From assembly GCA_012031265.1 (NCBI GenBank), contig JAAUTY010000030.1, positions 1 to 50,078 on the forward strand: a stretch of 50,078 nucleotides of DNA, written 5' to 3'. Each line of letters begins with the position of its first letter. Positions within the stretch are counted from its first letter, which is position 1. Made by a program: the position numbers and the translations under genes. Below the pieces are notes generated by a model, which ran no database searches, had not been told where the DNA came from, and saw nothing but the letters and a program-made list of their open reading frames with translations. The stretch comes from Spirulinaceae cyanobacterium SM2_1_0. Lineage in GTDB: Bacteria > Cyanobacteriota > Cyanobacteriia > Cyanobacteriales > Spirulinaceae. Positions 32,835 to 41,491 of this stretch are shown here, in pieces.

Positions 32835-34280
32835 ATGACCTCTGATAAATTCCGCCGCCAACTGCGCCAAGAGGCGGAGCAATGGTGGCATAGTGGTCTG
32901 ATCGATGCCGCGCTTTACGACCAACTGGCTCAACGCTACCGCTTCGATCGGCTGGAAAACGAAGCGCGCAATCGTTTCACGACCATCCTGATCAGCCTCG
33001 GCGGCATCCTGCTCGGTCTGGGCGCGATCACCTTTGTCGCTGCCAACTGGTCGGTCTGGTCACGGACTGAGAAGCTGGCGCTGCTGCTGAGTGTGTTCCT
33101 CAGCGTCAATATCATTGGCTTCTGGCTGTGGCGATCGCGCGATCGCGGCGGCGGCCACAAGCTCGGCGCGGCGCTGCTGCTGCTCGGCGGTCTGATGCTC
33201 GGGGCCAATGTCGGCTTAGTCTCGCAGATGTTCCACCAGAGCGGCCCGCTCTACGAACTGCTCTACGTCTGGAGTGGCGGCGTCTGGGTGATGGCGATCG
33301 CCCTGCGGATGCCCGCACTGTCGATTCTGTCCGTGCTCCTAGCCGGTTGTGCCTACTTCCCCGCTAGCTTTGATGTCCCGTGGACGGAGACGCTCGACAT
33401 CTGGCAGCGCGTCACGATTCATCTCCCATTGCTCACGCTGCTCCTGTTCGCGCCGCTGGCACGACTGAGCCGCTCTGGGGTGACTTTTTGCTTGACTGGC
33501 TTGCTGCTTTCAGTCAGTGTGGTCGGCAATATCCTGATCTGGCCAACTTGGGCAAATCTTTGTGCCTGCACCCTGCCTCCGGCACTGCTCTGGGGCTACA
33601 GCAACTACTCGTCGCCGCCCTGGCTCCCAGCATTTTCGGCGATCGCCCATCGCCTCACCTTGATCTATCTTGCGGCTTTGTTCTACCTGCTGTCTTTTCG
33701 CTCCTGGGGATGGTTTCGCCCCAACCAAGCCGAGGCGGGCTGGGACTGGCGTTGGCAGATCGCCCTCGGCCTGATTGGGTTGACGGCGCTGGCACTCTGG
33801 CTCTGGCTGCGACCGCGCGATCGCTGGCAGCGCTGGCAGTTTTGGCGGCAGCCGCTGGCGCTCAACAGCGGCAGTATTGGGGTGATGTTGTTGGTTACAG
33901 CGGCGATTCTCAGTTTCCTCTACGCTCCGCACTGGTCTGAGCTGGCTCCTGAGCTGGCTGAGCTGCTCTTCGGGCGGCTGAGTTTAGTCACGGTTGCGTT
34001 CAATGTCCTCTTCTTTGGGCTGGCGATCGCCACCATCCGCGACAGCCTAGCGCTGGGCAGTCGTCCAGCCTTCTGGGGCGGCACGATCCTGCTGGTGCTC
34101 GGCATCGCCACGCGGATGCTGGAGTACAACACTGACCTGCTACTAAAAGCCTTCGTCCTGTCGGCTTGTGGCATTGGTGTCATCCTGGGCGGTCTCTGGT
34201 TCGAGCGCCACATCCAAGCCGAGAACGCACCGCGACAATTTGCTCCCCTTACCCCGACTCCCAACAGCCATGAAACCTGA
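32835..34280 (+). CDS. DUF2157 multi-pass membrane protein
   Basis: 481 aa. The N-terminal ~45 residues are the soluble DUF2157 lead (FRRQLRQEAEQWWHSGLIDAALYDQLAQRY). The hallmark first helices are RFTTILISLGGILLGLGAITFVAANW and LGAALLLLGGLMLGANVGLVSQMFH. About 12 further hydrophobic segments run to residue ~465. Function is unknown. The last 11 bases overlap the start of the GDYXXLXY gene, so the two are translationally coupled; the pair is widespread in bacteria and probably acts as one membrane complex. Confidence 0.93.
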   Translation: MTSDKFRRQLRQEAEQWWHSGLIDAALYDQLAQRYRFDRLENEARNRFTTILISLGGILLGLGAITFVAANWSVWSRTEKLALLLSVFLSVNIIGFWLWRSRDRGGGHKLGAALLLLGGLMLGANVGLVSQMFHQSGPLYELLYVWSGGVWVMAIALRMPALSILSVLLAGCAYFPASFDVPWTETLDIWQRVTIHLPLLTLLLFAPLARLSRSGVTFCLTGLLLSVSVVGNILIWPTWANLCACTLPPALLWGYSNYSSPPWLPAFSAIAHRLTLIYLAALFYLLSFRSWGWFRPNQAEAGWDWRWQIALGLIGLTALALWLWLRPRDRWQRWQFWRQPLALNSGSIGVMLLVTAAILSFLYAPHWSELAPELAELLFGRLSLVTVAFNVLFFGLAIATIRDSLALGSRPAFWGGTILLVLGIATRMLEYNTDLLLKAFVLSACGIGVILGGLWFERHIQAENAPRQFAPLTPTPNSHET

Positions 34281-34905
34281 AGCAAAACTGGCTACCGCCG
34301 CACCCCAACTGCTGAAACCATCGCCACCACGACAGGCGCGCCCTCTATGGCACTTTGCCCTGCCGCTGGCACTGCAAACGGCGCTCATCCTGGCCCTGCC
34401 CGCTCGCAATGCCTACACGTTTGCGACTGGAACTACCGTAGTGCTGCAAACCGCACCGGTTGATCCCTACGACTTCCTGCGCGGCTACTACCAAACCCTG
34501 GGCTACGAGATTTCTCAGCAAGACACGCTGGCGGCATTACCCGGTGGCGAGGCGGTGTTTGGAGAAGATCGCCCCTATACCGACCACTTCTACGTGGTCT
34601 TGGAGCCACCAACTTCAGAAACGTCGCCCCCCCGTCCCTGGCAGCCGGTGCGCATCAGTGGTGAATTGCCCGATGATCTGACAGCGGGACAGATCGCCCT
34701 GCGCGGTGAGTACCGCGACTGGCAGATTACCTACGGTTTGGAGCGGTACTATATGCCGGAGTCGCAGCGCGAGGCGATCAATCGCGACATTGGCGACGTG
34801 CAGCGTTCGCAACCAGAAGCGTTCCGCGTCGAGGTCAAGGTCGGCGGCGATGGCGTAGCCGTGCCCGTGAGCTTGTGGGTGCAGGAGCGCCACTATCGTT
34901 TCTGA
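34270..34905 (+). CDS. GDYXXLXY-domain membrane-anchored protein
   Basis: 211 aa from ATG 34270, overlapping the DUF2157 stop. One N-terminal helix (FALPLALQTALILALPARNAY) follows a Pro-rich lead. The domain then reads TTVVLQTAPVDPYDFLRGYYQTLGYEIS, the GDYxxLxY signature in a GYYQTLGY variant, with later GEYRDWQITYGLERYYMPE (second family block) and VWVQERHYRF-like C-terminus. It is probably extracytoplasmic. Partner of the DUF2157 protein by context. Confidence 0.9.
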   Translation: MKPEAKLATAAPQLLKPSPPRQARPLWHFALPLALQTALILALPARNAYTFATGTTVVLQTAPVDPYDFLRGYYQTLGYEISQQDTLAALPGGEAVFGEDRPYTDHFYVVLEPPTSETSPPRPWQPVRISGELPDDLTAGQIALRGEYRDWQITYGLERYYMPESQREAINRDIGDVQRSQPEAFRVEVKVGGDGVAVPVSLWVQERHYRF

Positions 34906-35059
34906 ACCCTAATCCCAATGCTGCTCGCCCCATTTCTGATTGAGTTCTAGGGCCAAAAGAGCAATAGACAATCGCAGCCTTTTGAGTCCATTGGAACTCG
35001 GAGCAGTCGTGCTACGGTCAATTGGTCTCGTCGGCATGGGTCTGCGACGAGGCGCGCAC
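34906..35059. other. intergenic debris
   Basis: On the minus strand a frame ending at 34909 reads LRLSIALLALELNQKWGEQH before the stop. It may be the tail of a lost transposase or other gene; not identified. Confidence 0.3.
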
Positions 35060-35170
35060 CTAGTACAAGGCGGCAGAAATGAGATGCCCATTCAGGATCC
35101 GTAGGATGCCCGTATTGTCTGCACTCATCACTCAAAACTCAGAACTCAAAATTCCGCGTAGCGGTACTAG
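35060..35170. repeat. CTAGTAC-ended dispersed element, copy E
   Basis: 111 bp, CTAGTACAAGGCGGCAG start and GCGTAGCGGTACTAG end; interior nearly identical to copies A and D (CATTCAGGATCCGTAGGATG, TGTCTGCACTCATCACTC). Its terminal CTAG supplies the stop of the IS66-like relic that abuts it. Confidence 0.87.
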
Positions 35171-35517
35171 GCTTCGGCGGCGGTGACACTTGCTGGCAGT
35201 TTCTCGCTCAGTTCGCTCTGACCGTGCTGGCAAGGGTCGGGTCGGTGCGCTTCGATTTCTTGGCATTCGCTGGGGTCGTAGAGTTGCCGTCCGAAGCCTT
35301 TTTGCCCGCCTCTTCGCCGCTCTCCTTGTGGTTGTGGGTCGCCTGCGGGGGGCTGCGAGCTGTTTTGGGAAGTCAGTCCCAGTTTTTCTTCGATCTGGCT
35401 GATTGTTCCTGCCAGCACGGCGTTTCGCGCTTTGGCGCTCGCTGGTGTCTTTTCCCAGTCTGACTGGGGGATCCCTTCTCTGGCGATGACGATTTTTCCG
35501 GCTATGCACTTCGCTCT
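35167..35517 (-). pseudogene. IS66-family transposase, N-terminal fragment
   Basis: The minus frame reads IPQSDWEKTPASAKARNAVL, then ISQIEEKLGLTSQNSSQPPA and RRGGQKGFGRQL, the classic start of IS66 transposases (leucine-zipper-like helix, L-x-x-N-S-x-N-S-S-x-P-P, then a Gly/Arg-rich linker and zinc-finger start ECQEIEAHRPDPCQHGQ). It stops inside repeat copy E; the DDE catalytic domain is absent. Translation upstream of 35517 stays open without a good start. Confidence 0.85.
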
Positions 35518-35708
35518 AACCCTTTTTGCTGCCCCTAACCCTCTTGAATAGTTACATTTTGGCAGCGGTGGCTGTCCCGTCTTGCATCACGGTGATCCTG
35601 CTAAAACTATTCAACCCTAGCCTGATATACCCTGGATGCGGGTAACCTCCCTGGGGTGGCGGCGCTACCCGTGAATCTGGGTCAAATCGTAGTAGGCGCT
35701 GAGTCTGT
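35518..35708. other. non-coding region before the permease gene
   Basis: About 190 bp; a short GC-rich stretch and no recognised promoter. It carries the 5' leader of the next gene. Confidence 0.35.
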
Positions 35709-35713
35709 AGGAG
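35709..35713 (+). promoter_or_regulatory. ribosome binding site choosing ATG 35719
   Basis: AGGAG five bases before ATG 35719, supporting this start over the upstream in-frame position at 35656. Confidence 0.65.
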
Positions 35714-35718
35714 CAAGC

Positions 35719-37518
35719 ATGGTGAAATTTGACTGGCGGGAAGTGCTCGGTAACTGGAATCCGCAATTGGCCCGCGAGCTACGTGGGCGATTGACGTTGC
35801 GAAATCTGATCTTGACGGGGGTGCTGGCGATCGCCTTGCAACTCTGTCTCAGCTTCGTTTGGCAGTTTGGGCGCGGGCCGAGTAGACACCTCCTCTCGCC
35901 CTACTGCCAAGCACCAGCGGCGGTTGAGTATCGCCAGCAGCTTGAGACTAGGCTGGCGGCGATCGCGTCGCGCCAAGCCGAACTCGATGTGCGGGACATG
36001 AACGCTGCCTACGCAACACCTTGTCCTGGCGGCATCGACATGGCGCAGTGGTGGCATGAGCAGGCCCCCGAACTCTTTGCGATTCTGAGTGCCGCGAGTA
36101 TTGCCGTGCTCCTGATCGGCGGCACGCATCTCTTGATCGCGGATCTGGGCCGGGAGGAGCAGCGGGGTACGCTCAACTTTGTGCGGCTCAGTCCCCGCTC
36201 GGCCACCAATATCATGTTGGGCAAGTTGCTGGGGGTTCCCTGCCTGCTCTATCTCGGTGTTGCCCTCGCCCTGCCCTGGCAGTGGCAGCTCGGTCAGCTC
36301 GCCGATCTCTCGGCCGGAACCATACTGACGCTCGATTTGCTCGGCTTAGCCGCCTGTGTCTGCTGCTACAGTGGAGCATTGCTGTTCGGCCTGGTCAGCT
36401 CGAAGCTGCGCGGCTTTCAGGCCTGGTTGGGAAGCGGCGCGATCGCCGGTTGGCTCTGGATGATTCTGCTAATGGTGATGGACAAACACAACACCATTAG
36501 TGCTCTCACACAGCTTCCCTTCTACATCTTGCATCCGGCGGTCTGGGGTTGGCATCTGATCGCTTGGGAGCGCTCAGGTGCGGCGCTCTTGCAACTGCCG
36601 GGAGCGGATGATTACCCCTGGGAATATTACAAAAACCATCCCTTCAGTCCGCTGATTCAGGCACGTTGGTACAATCTGCACCTTGACTTCCAGCCCGCCC
36701 TCCTCGTGTTGCTGGTCGTGAGCATCTATGCAGTTTTAACGCTGTGGTTTTGGCAGGCGATCGCCCGCCGCTTCCAGCAACCCGAAGCGCCGCTGTGGAC
36801 GCGCTGGCAGAGCTATCTGGGGCTGATCAGCGTGCAAGCGATTGGTCTTGGCTTCGCCCTACACATGGAACCATCTGCAATCACCAATGGCATGGCCCTC
36901 GGCTTGCACCTGCTATTCGGCGCACCCGTCCTGTTAGTGCTGAGTCTCCTGCTCTCACCCAACCGCGCGACCCTGATCGATTGGGCACGCTATCGCCACC
37001 AACAGCCGCGCCAAGCACGAGCGCTTTGGCTGGATCTGCTCTGGGGCGATCGCAGTCCGGCTCTCATCGCGCTCTGGGTTCATGGGGCGATCCTGCTGGG
37101 GTTTGCCATCCCCTGGCTGCCGACCACCCGGCTGCTCATTCAGGGGGAGCCAGGGCGACTATTCATAATCTGCATGGCACTCGTCGCCTGCATCTGGCTC
37201 GTTGCCCTCAGTAGCCTCCAGCTTGCAAATCTAGCGACCCAGCGCCGTCCGTGGGTGATTGGCGCTACGATTTTTCTCGCCATCGGCACGCTGGGCAGCG
37301 TTTATATCAGTCTGGATGCGGGAGCATTGGTCTATACGCAGTCCTGGCTGCTCTTGCCGCTGCCGTGGCTAGGACTGGGGCTGGTGATGGTGGGGTCGAA
37401 TGTCGCGTTTGTTCTCTGGCTGCGACAGCTCGGTCAATCGTCAACGCGATCGCTCCTAGCCGCCACTCGCCCCCGGCCTTTGCCGCTGCAACCCGTAGGG
37501 CAACCAGATCGCCGTTAG
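35719..37518 (+). CDS. ABC-2-type permease-like membrane protein
   Basis: 599 aa. The N-terminus FDWREVLGNWNPQLARELRGRLTLRN is followed by a first helix (LILTGVLAIALQLCLSFVWQF), a ~100-residue extracytoplasmic segment with Cys pairs, and about ten further hydrophobic segments. LGREEQRGTLNFVRLSPRSATNIMLGKLLGVP is the cytosolic coupling-loop motif typical of ABC-2 permeases (E-x-x-x-G-T-L-x-x-x-x-x-S-P). By family it would export or flip a hydrophobic substrate with a separate ATPase, which is not next to it. The 3' end overlaps the convergent gene by 63 bp. Confidence 0.8.
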   Translation: MVKFDWREVLGNWNPQLARELRGRLTLRNLILTGVLAIALQLCLSFVWQFGRGPSRHLLSPYCQAPAAVEYRQQLETRLAAIASRQAELDVRDMNAAYATPCPGGIDMAQWWHEQAPELFAILSAASIAVLLIGGTHLLIADLGREEQRGTLNFVRLSPRSATNIMLGKLLGVPCLLYLGVALALPWQWQLGQLADLSAGTILTLDLLGLAACVCCYSGALLFGLVSSKLRGFQAWLGSGAIAGWLWMILLMVMDKHNTISALTQLPFYILHPAVWGWHLIAWERSGAALLQLPGADDYPWEYYKNHPFSPLIQARWYNLHLDFQPALLVLLVVSIYAVLTLWFWQAIARRFQQPEAPLWTRWQSYLGLISVQAIGLGFALHMEPSAITNGMALGLHLLFGAPVLLVLSLLLSPNRATLIDWARYRHQQPRQARALWLDLLWGDRSPALIALWVHGAILLGFAIPWLPTTRLLIQGEPGRLFIICMALVACIWLVALSSLQLANLATQRRPWVIGATIFLAIGTLGSVYISLDAGALVYTQSWLLLPLPWLGLGLVMVGSNVAFVLWLRQLGQSSTRSLLAATRPRPLPLQPVGQPDRR

Positions 37519-38904
37519 ACAAAATGCCAGCATCAGCAGCAGCCCCCAGGGTGTGACGAAGCTCGGGCTAAACCCCGTGATGGTGGCGAAATCCGACTGC
37601 AACCAATCCAAAACTGGCAGCCACGGCCCTTTGACGGCGTAAACTCCCAGGGTCAGCAGGGCGCTACTGGTATCGTTGCCGAGTTGCGCGCCTGCGAGGT
37701 TGAGCACAAAACTGAGACCCACCAACACGACGGCTAATTGTAACTCGCGCCGACGGAGATAGAGACTGAAAATTACGCAGAAAAAGGGCAGCATCGGCAA
37801 CAAGTAGCGCGGGCCGAATAGCGAGTAGAGATAGGTTGCCGGAATCGTGCCAATGAGGAGCAAATAAAATCCAAAACTGAAGGTGATGAACCACTTTTCA
37901 GCGGGCTGCAATCGCCGCGTTTCACGCCAGTGATGGAGGAAATAGAAAACACTCATCCCAATGTAGGGCATATAAATGAACAGACCCGCTTCTGGGCTGA
38001 ATAAGTACGTCCCGAGTGATTGGAAATCAAAGCTGGAAAATCCCAGGCGGGTTGATGCCAGCGACTCTGCTTCGAGTTGGGCGATCACGGCAGTGGTTGG
38101 CCACAGGGGATTGCCAAAAGCCATATGGTTGTACAGGAGCTGACCTAGCAATGGGGGGAATGCGCCGAGGCAGAGAAGGCGGAGGGTGGCGATCGCCCGT
38201 CGATAGCGCCAGCTCAGCACCCCACCCGCGACGAGGAGCACGGGGAGCACGGTTGCATCGATGAACCAGCCCCAGGCGAGCAAAAAGCCAATCGCAGCAA
38301 GCGGCCAGCGGGGCGATCGCCAACCCAGCAGCTCAGGGGCAAATAGGAGGATGAACACAGCGATCGCCACAAAGGTGATCGCAATATTCTGGTTCAAACG
38401 AGTTGAGAAGAAAAAGGCAATGCTGCCGAAACTGTAAAGTAGGGCGGCGAACACGGCGCGGCTCAAGTTTTGACAGCGTTGATAGACAAACCCGGCAATC
38501 AGCCAAGCGGTCAGGGCACTGAACAGCGCGGTGGTGGTGGCGAAGCTGACGAAATGGGTCAACCAGTAATGAATCGCCTCGTGACGCCCGACTGCATCTA
38601 CGGGCCAAAATTGGTAGAAAAAGAACGTGCAAGCCCAAGCGGGAACCGCAAGGAAGGCGAGACCGGGATTGATGTTGATTAGGGTGCGATCGCCATAGTC
38701 AAAAATATCAACCAAAAAAGGTTGATAGAATGGCTCGCTGGCGTAGTAAGCCAAGTCAATCGTGCCGCGCTCAACGAGAGCCTGGACAAGGATAACAAAG
38801 CGATCGCTCCCCGCCGCCAGATGGCGGAAATGAAAGAGATACACCAGCCAAATCGACAGCGCCAAACGCCAAAAAACAGGATGCCAAAATGGCGAGCGAG
38901 ACAT
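37456..38904 (-). CDS. polytopic membrane protein, GT-C glycosyltransferase-like
   Basis: 482 aa from ATG 38904; TTG seven codons upstream is less likely. About 11-12 membrane helices. The first extracytoplasmic loop after helix 1 (RGTIDLAYYASEPFYQPFLVDIFDYGDRTLININPG) carries acidic residues, as in GT-C enzymes, and a HYWLTHFVSFATTTALFSALTAWL helix follows. Similar cyanobacterial proteins are annotated only as membrane or mannosyltransferase-like. Lipid-linked sugar transfer is an inference from topology. The 3' end overlaps the permease gene, so antisense effects at the ends are possible. Confidence 0.7.
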   Translation of the reverse strand: MSRSPFWHPVFWRLALSIWLVYLFHFRHLAAGSDRFVILVQALVERGTIDLAYYASEPFYQPFLVDIFDYGDRTLININPGLAFLAVPAWACTFFFYQFWPVDAVGRHEAIHYWLTHFVSFATTTALFSALTAWLIAGFVYQRCQNLSRAVFAALLYSFGSIAFFFSTRLNQNIAITFVAIAVFILLFAPELLGWRSPRWPLAAIGFLLAWGWFIDATVLPVLLVAGGVLSWRYRRAIATLRLLCLGAFPPLLGQLLYNHMAFGNPLWPTTAVIAQLEAESLASTRLGFSSFDFQSLGTYLFSPEAGLFIYMPYIGMSVFYFLHHWRETRRLQPAEKWFITFSFGFYLLLIGTIPATYLYSLFGPRYLLPMLPFFCVIFSLYLRRRELQLAVVLVGLSFVLNLAGAQLGNDTSSALLTLGVYAVKGPWLPVLDWLQSDFATITGFSPSFVTPWGLLLMLAFCLTAIWLPYGLQRQRPGASGG

Positions 38905-38976
38905 ACACCCATGAGTCCGCAGCAAAATCAGTCCGAGTGTACCGTAATCCTGCTCAACCGCTGTGCCCCAATGGGA

Positions 38977-39726
38977 TCAACCGAAGCGATAGCCGAAACC
39001 GCGCACGGTCACGATGTACTTGGGTTTGCTGGGGTCTTCTTCGAGTTTCTCGCGCAGCCAGCGGATGTGGACATCCACGGTCTTGGTATCGCCGAGAAAG
39101 TCCGGACCCCAAACCTGGTCAATCAAATGCTCACGCGACCAGACCCGCTTCGGGTAGCTCATGAACAGCTCGAGCAGACGAAACTCCTTCGGTGACAGCG
39201 CTGCTTCCTCACCGCGCACCGTGACCCGGCACTCTTCGGGTGACAGGGTGATGTCACGGAATTGTAGCACTGGTGCCTGCGGCAGAGTGGTGAAGCGCTG
39301 ACGACGGAGCAGGGCGCGACAGCGAGCGACCAGCTCGCGCATACTGAACGGTTTCGTCAAATAATCATCCGCGCCGACCTCGAGGCCCAGCACGCGATCG
39401 GTTTCGCTTGCCTTAGCACTTAGAATTAAAATCGGGACGGTATTGCCCTGATAACGCAGCAGACGGCAAATGTCGAGGCCGTTGACTTGCGGGAGCATCA
39501 AGTCCAAGACGATCGTGTCGAATGGGGTCTCAGCCGTCGCATCGTTCCCTTGAATCAGGCCGAGCGCGGTGCGGCCGTCAGCAGCCGTCATCACGTCATA
39601 ACCCTGCTCGCGGAGCGCAAGTACGATCATTTCTCGGATGAGATCTTCGTCCTCAACCACCAAGATGCTGGTCTTGCGGGTCAATTCAGGATTGGCAGTG
39701 GCCTGTGGTATATCCAGCGACAGCAT
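38977..39726 (-). CDS. OmpR/PhoB-family response regulator
   Basis: 249 aa. Receiver 20-135: E25/D26, phospho-acceptor D75 (VLDLMLP), S/T 103 and K125 (DDYLTKPF), all present. Winged-helix DNA-binding domain ~145-249: SPKEFRLLELFMSYPKRVWS, TVDVHIRWLREKLE, VTVRGFGYRFG. It has an N-terminal 18-residue lead before the receiver. It is close in feel to the cyanobacterial phosphate regulator SphR, but I cannot separate it from other OmpR paralogs without an alignment. No kinase is adjacent. Confidence 0.93.
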   Translation of the reverse strand: MLSLDIPQATANPELTRKTSILVVEDEDLIREMIVLALREQGYDVMTAADGRTALGLIQGNDATAETPFDTIVLDLMLPQVNGLDICRLLRYQGNTVPILILSAKASETDRVLGLEVGADDYLTKPFSMRELVARCRALLRRQRFTTLPQAPVLQFRDITLSPEECRVTVRGEEAALSPKEFRLLELFMSYPKRVWSREHLIDQVWGPDFLGDTKTVDVHIRWLREKLEEDPSKPKYIVTVRGFGYRFG

Positions 39727-39893
39727 AGAGAGAGCGAATGGGCATGGCTAAGGTATACATCAAAACGGCCGAGGTTGGATAGGCCGCTGAGCAGCGGCAA
39801 ATCGAGCAGAGAGCGGATCAACACCTAATCGATGGCTCGCAGCCCGTTTAGGAATTGTTAAGGTATGGCGGTGAACCGTATCCCAAAAGATTA

Positions 39894-40640
39894 ATGCTAC
39901 TCCATCTCAGCACTTGGCCAGAAGTAGAAACCTACCTTACGCAATCTAAAGGGATCATCCTGCCCATTGGCTCCACGGAACAGCATGGACCAACAGGTCT
40001 GATCGGAACTGATGCCATCTGTGCAGAGGCGATCGCGCAGGGCGTCGGTGAGGCGACGCAGGCACTAGTCGGCCCAACCATCAATGTCGGGATGGCGCTC
40101 CACCACACAGCCTTTCCCGGTACAATCAGTCTTCAGCCCAGCACCTTAATTCAACTCATCAAGGATTACGTCACCTCATTGGCGCGAGTCGGATTCCAGC
40201 GCTTCTTTTTCATCAACGGGCATGGGGGAAATATTGCCACGCTCAAGGCAGCGTTTGCAGAAACCTACTACCACTTGAATAGTATCGGCCTGGAGTCAGG
40301 CGATCGCGTCCAGTGCAAGATCGGCAACTGGTTCATGTGCGCGCCCGTGTACAAGCGGGCGAAGGAACTGTACGGCAACCAGGAAGGATCACACGCCACG
40401 CCCAGCGAAGTTGCGGTGACTCAGTATCTTTACCCAGACGCAGTGAAGCACGCGCCGCTTGCAGACAATCCACCCACGGGACACCCGATCTACAGCGCCA
40501 GCGACTTCCGCCGCCACTACCCCGACGGTCGCATGGGGTCAAATCCAGCCTTGGCAACACCTGAACATGGTCAGCAATTGCTAGAGCTAGCCGTGAAGGA
40601 TTTAAGCAACAGCTATCTTGAGTTTGCTCAGAGCGACTAA
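39894..40640 (+). CDS. creatininase-family amidohydrolase
   Basis: 248 aa from ATG 39894. Metal-ligand motifs of the family: GSTEQHGPTG with E29 and H31, TDA with D40, FFINGHGGNIATL with H110, and a later Glu near 123. The core fold GMALHHTAFPGTISL matches. Members hydrolyse cyclic or C-N bonds (creatinine, formamides of riboflavin pathway intermediates, mycofactocin precursors); the actual substrate here is unknown. It is solo and divergent from the response regulator at 39726. Confidence 0.93.
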   Translation: MLLHLSTWPEVETYLTQSKGIILPIGSTEQHGPTGLIGTDAICAEAIAQGVGEATQALVGPTINVGMALHHTAFPGTISLQPSTLIQLIKDYVTSLARVGFQRFFFINGHGGNIATLKAAFAETYYHLNSIGLESGDRVQCKIGNWFMCAPVYKRAKELYGNQEGSHATPSEVAVTQYLYPDAVKHAPLADNPPTGHPIYSASDFRRHYPDGRMGSNPALATPEHGQQLLELAVKDLSNSYLEFAQSD

Positions 40641-40718
40641 GGTGCTCTGCCGCTCGGAAACTCGGCTGCCAGGCTGACCCCAATCCCCACGCTTGGCAAT
40701 GACCGGGCTGGACTTGGG

Positions 40719-41030
40719 CTAGCTGTCGTCGCTGGTCTCCGGTGCGCTACCGCTCGGTGAGGCGTTGTAGAGAGCGTCGAGATGCTCGCGCGCCTCGTCC
40801 ACATCGACTGAACGCATCACCAGCAGCGGCTCCTCGATCGGACGGCCACGGTCGTCTAGCAGCTCCGGATGTAGATTGCGTTGTGCCTGCGACTGGCGAG
40901 TGGTAGAGCTGCCAGAGCGGGTATAACGGCGGTTGGACTCAGACATCAACATCACGAGGTTGCGGAGGAGATTGCTGAGTGCGAGCACTGCGATCGCCGT
41001 GAACGCCAAAATATAGAGAAGGTGCAACAT
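40719..41030 (-). CDS. DUF2973 protein (cyanobacterial)
   Basis: 103 aa. An N-terminal helix LHLLYILAFTAIAVLALSNL is a membrane anchor. The conserved tail NLHPELLDDRGRPIEEPLLV and VDEAREHLDALYNASP are the DUF2973 hallmarks. Cyanobacteria-specific, unknown function. The DUF2605 gene lies 75 bases upstream on the same strand; the two families commonly co-occur, so a two-gene operon is likely. Confidence 0.93.
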   Translation of the reverse strand: MLHLLYILAFTAIAVLALSNLLRNLVMLMSESNRRYTRSGSSTTRQSQAQRNLHPELLDDRGRPIEEPLLVMRSVDVDEAREHLDALYNASPSGSAPETSDDS

Positions 41031-41105
41031 TTTACTAACCTCTAGTCTTAAAGGATTGTTGTTGGCTTAATGAAAAGTTTTTACACCACTCGGACTCAGT
41101 GGACT

Positions 41106-41444
41106 TCAATCGAATTCGCGAGCCGAGGTGTCACGAGCCGCGCGCCAACAGGAAGAGACTTGCCAGCATTCACCAACCAAGCGATGCCAGGTCGCGACCT
41201 GTGCCATAGCCACACCCACTTGCGCATTCGTCGCCTGAAAAAGCAGTTGTGCAGCGATCACTTCGCGCTGGGCGATCATCACCCGCTCTAGGAGAGCTGA
41301 CTGCTGCTCAGTGCTGAGAATGTGCAGCCGCTCTGATTCCAAAAGCGTCCGTGATCGCTCGAACCAATACTGAAAATCTGCTAGCAGCGGCTCCAGTATA
41401 GTCTTGAGGAGCGAGGGGGGATTGCTAGGCGGGGTTGGAGGCAT
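41106..41444 (-). CDS. DUF2605 protein (cyanobacterial)
   Basis: 112 aa, soluble and helical: LLKTILEPLLADFQYWFERS, LLESERLHILSTEQQSALLE, REVIAAQLLFQATNAQVGV, TWHRLVGECWQVS. These match the DUF2605 pattern. Cyanobacteria-specific, function unknown. First gene of the probable DUF2605-DUF2973 pair. Confidence 0.9.
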   Translation of the reverse strand: MPPTPPSNPPSLLKTILEPLLADFQYWFERSRTLLESERLHILSTEQQSALLERVMIAQREVIAAQLLFQATNAQVGVAMAQVATWHRLVGECWQVSSCWRAARDTSAREFD

Positions 41445-41491
41445 GAAATGAGAGCGCCGGTTACGGGTTCACTTATCAATCCTAACGTTTT

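Noticed and set aside
34909-35059. Minus-strand tail LRLSIALLALELNQKWGEQH
   Set aside because: Could be a transposase C-terminus but I cannot match it to a family.
35132-35509. 125-codon Arg-rich minus frame at the IS66 relic
   Set aside because: It is the shifted frame of the recognisable IS66 N-terminus and has no independent features.
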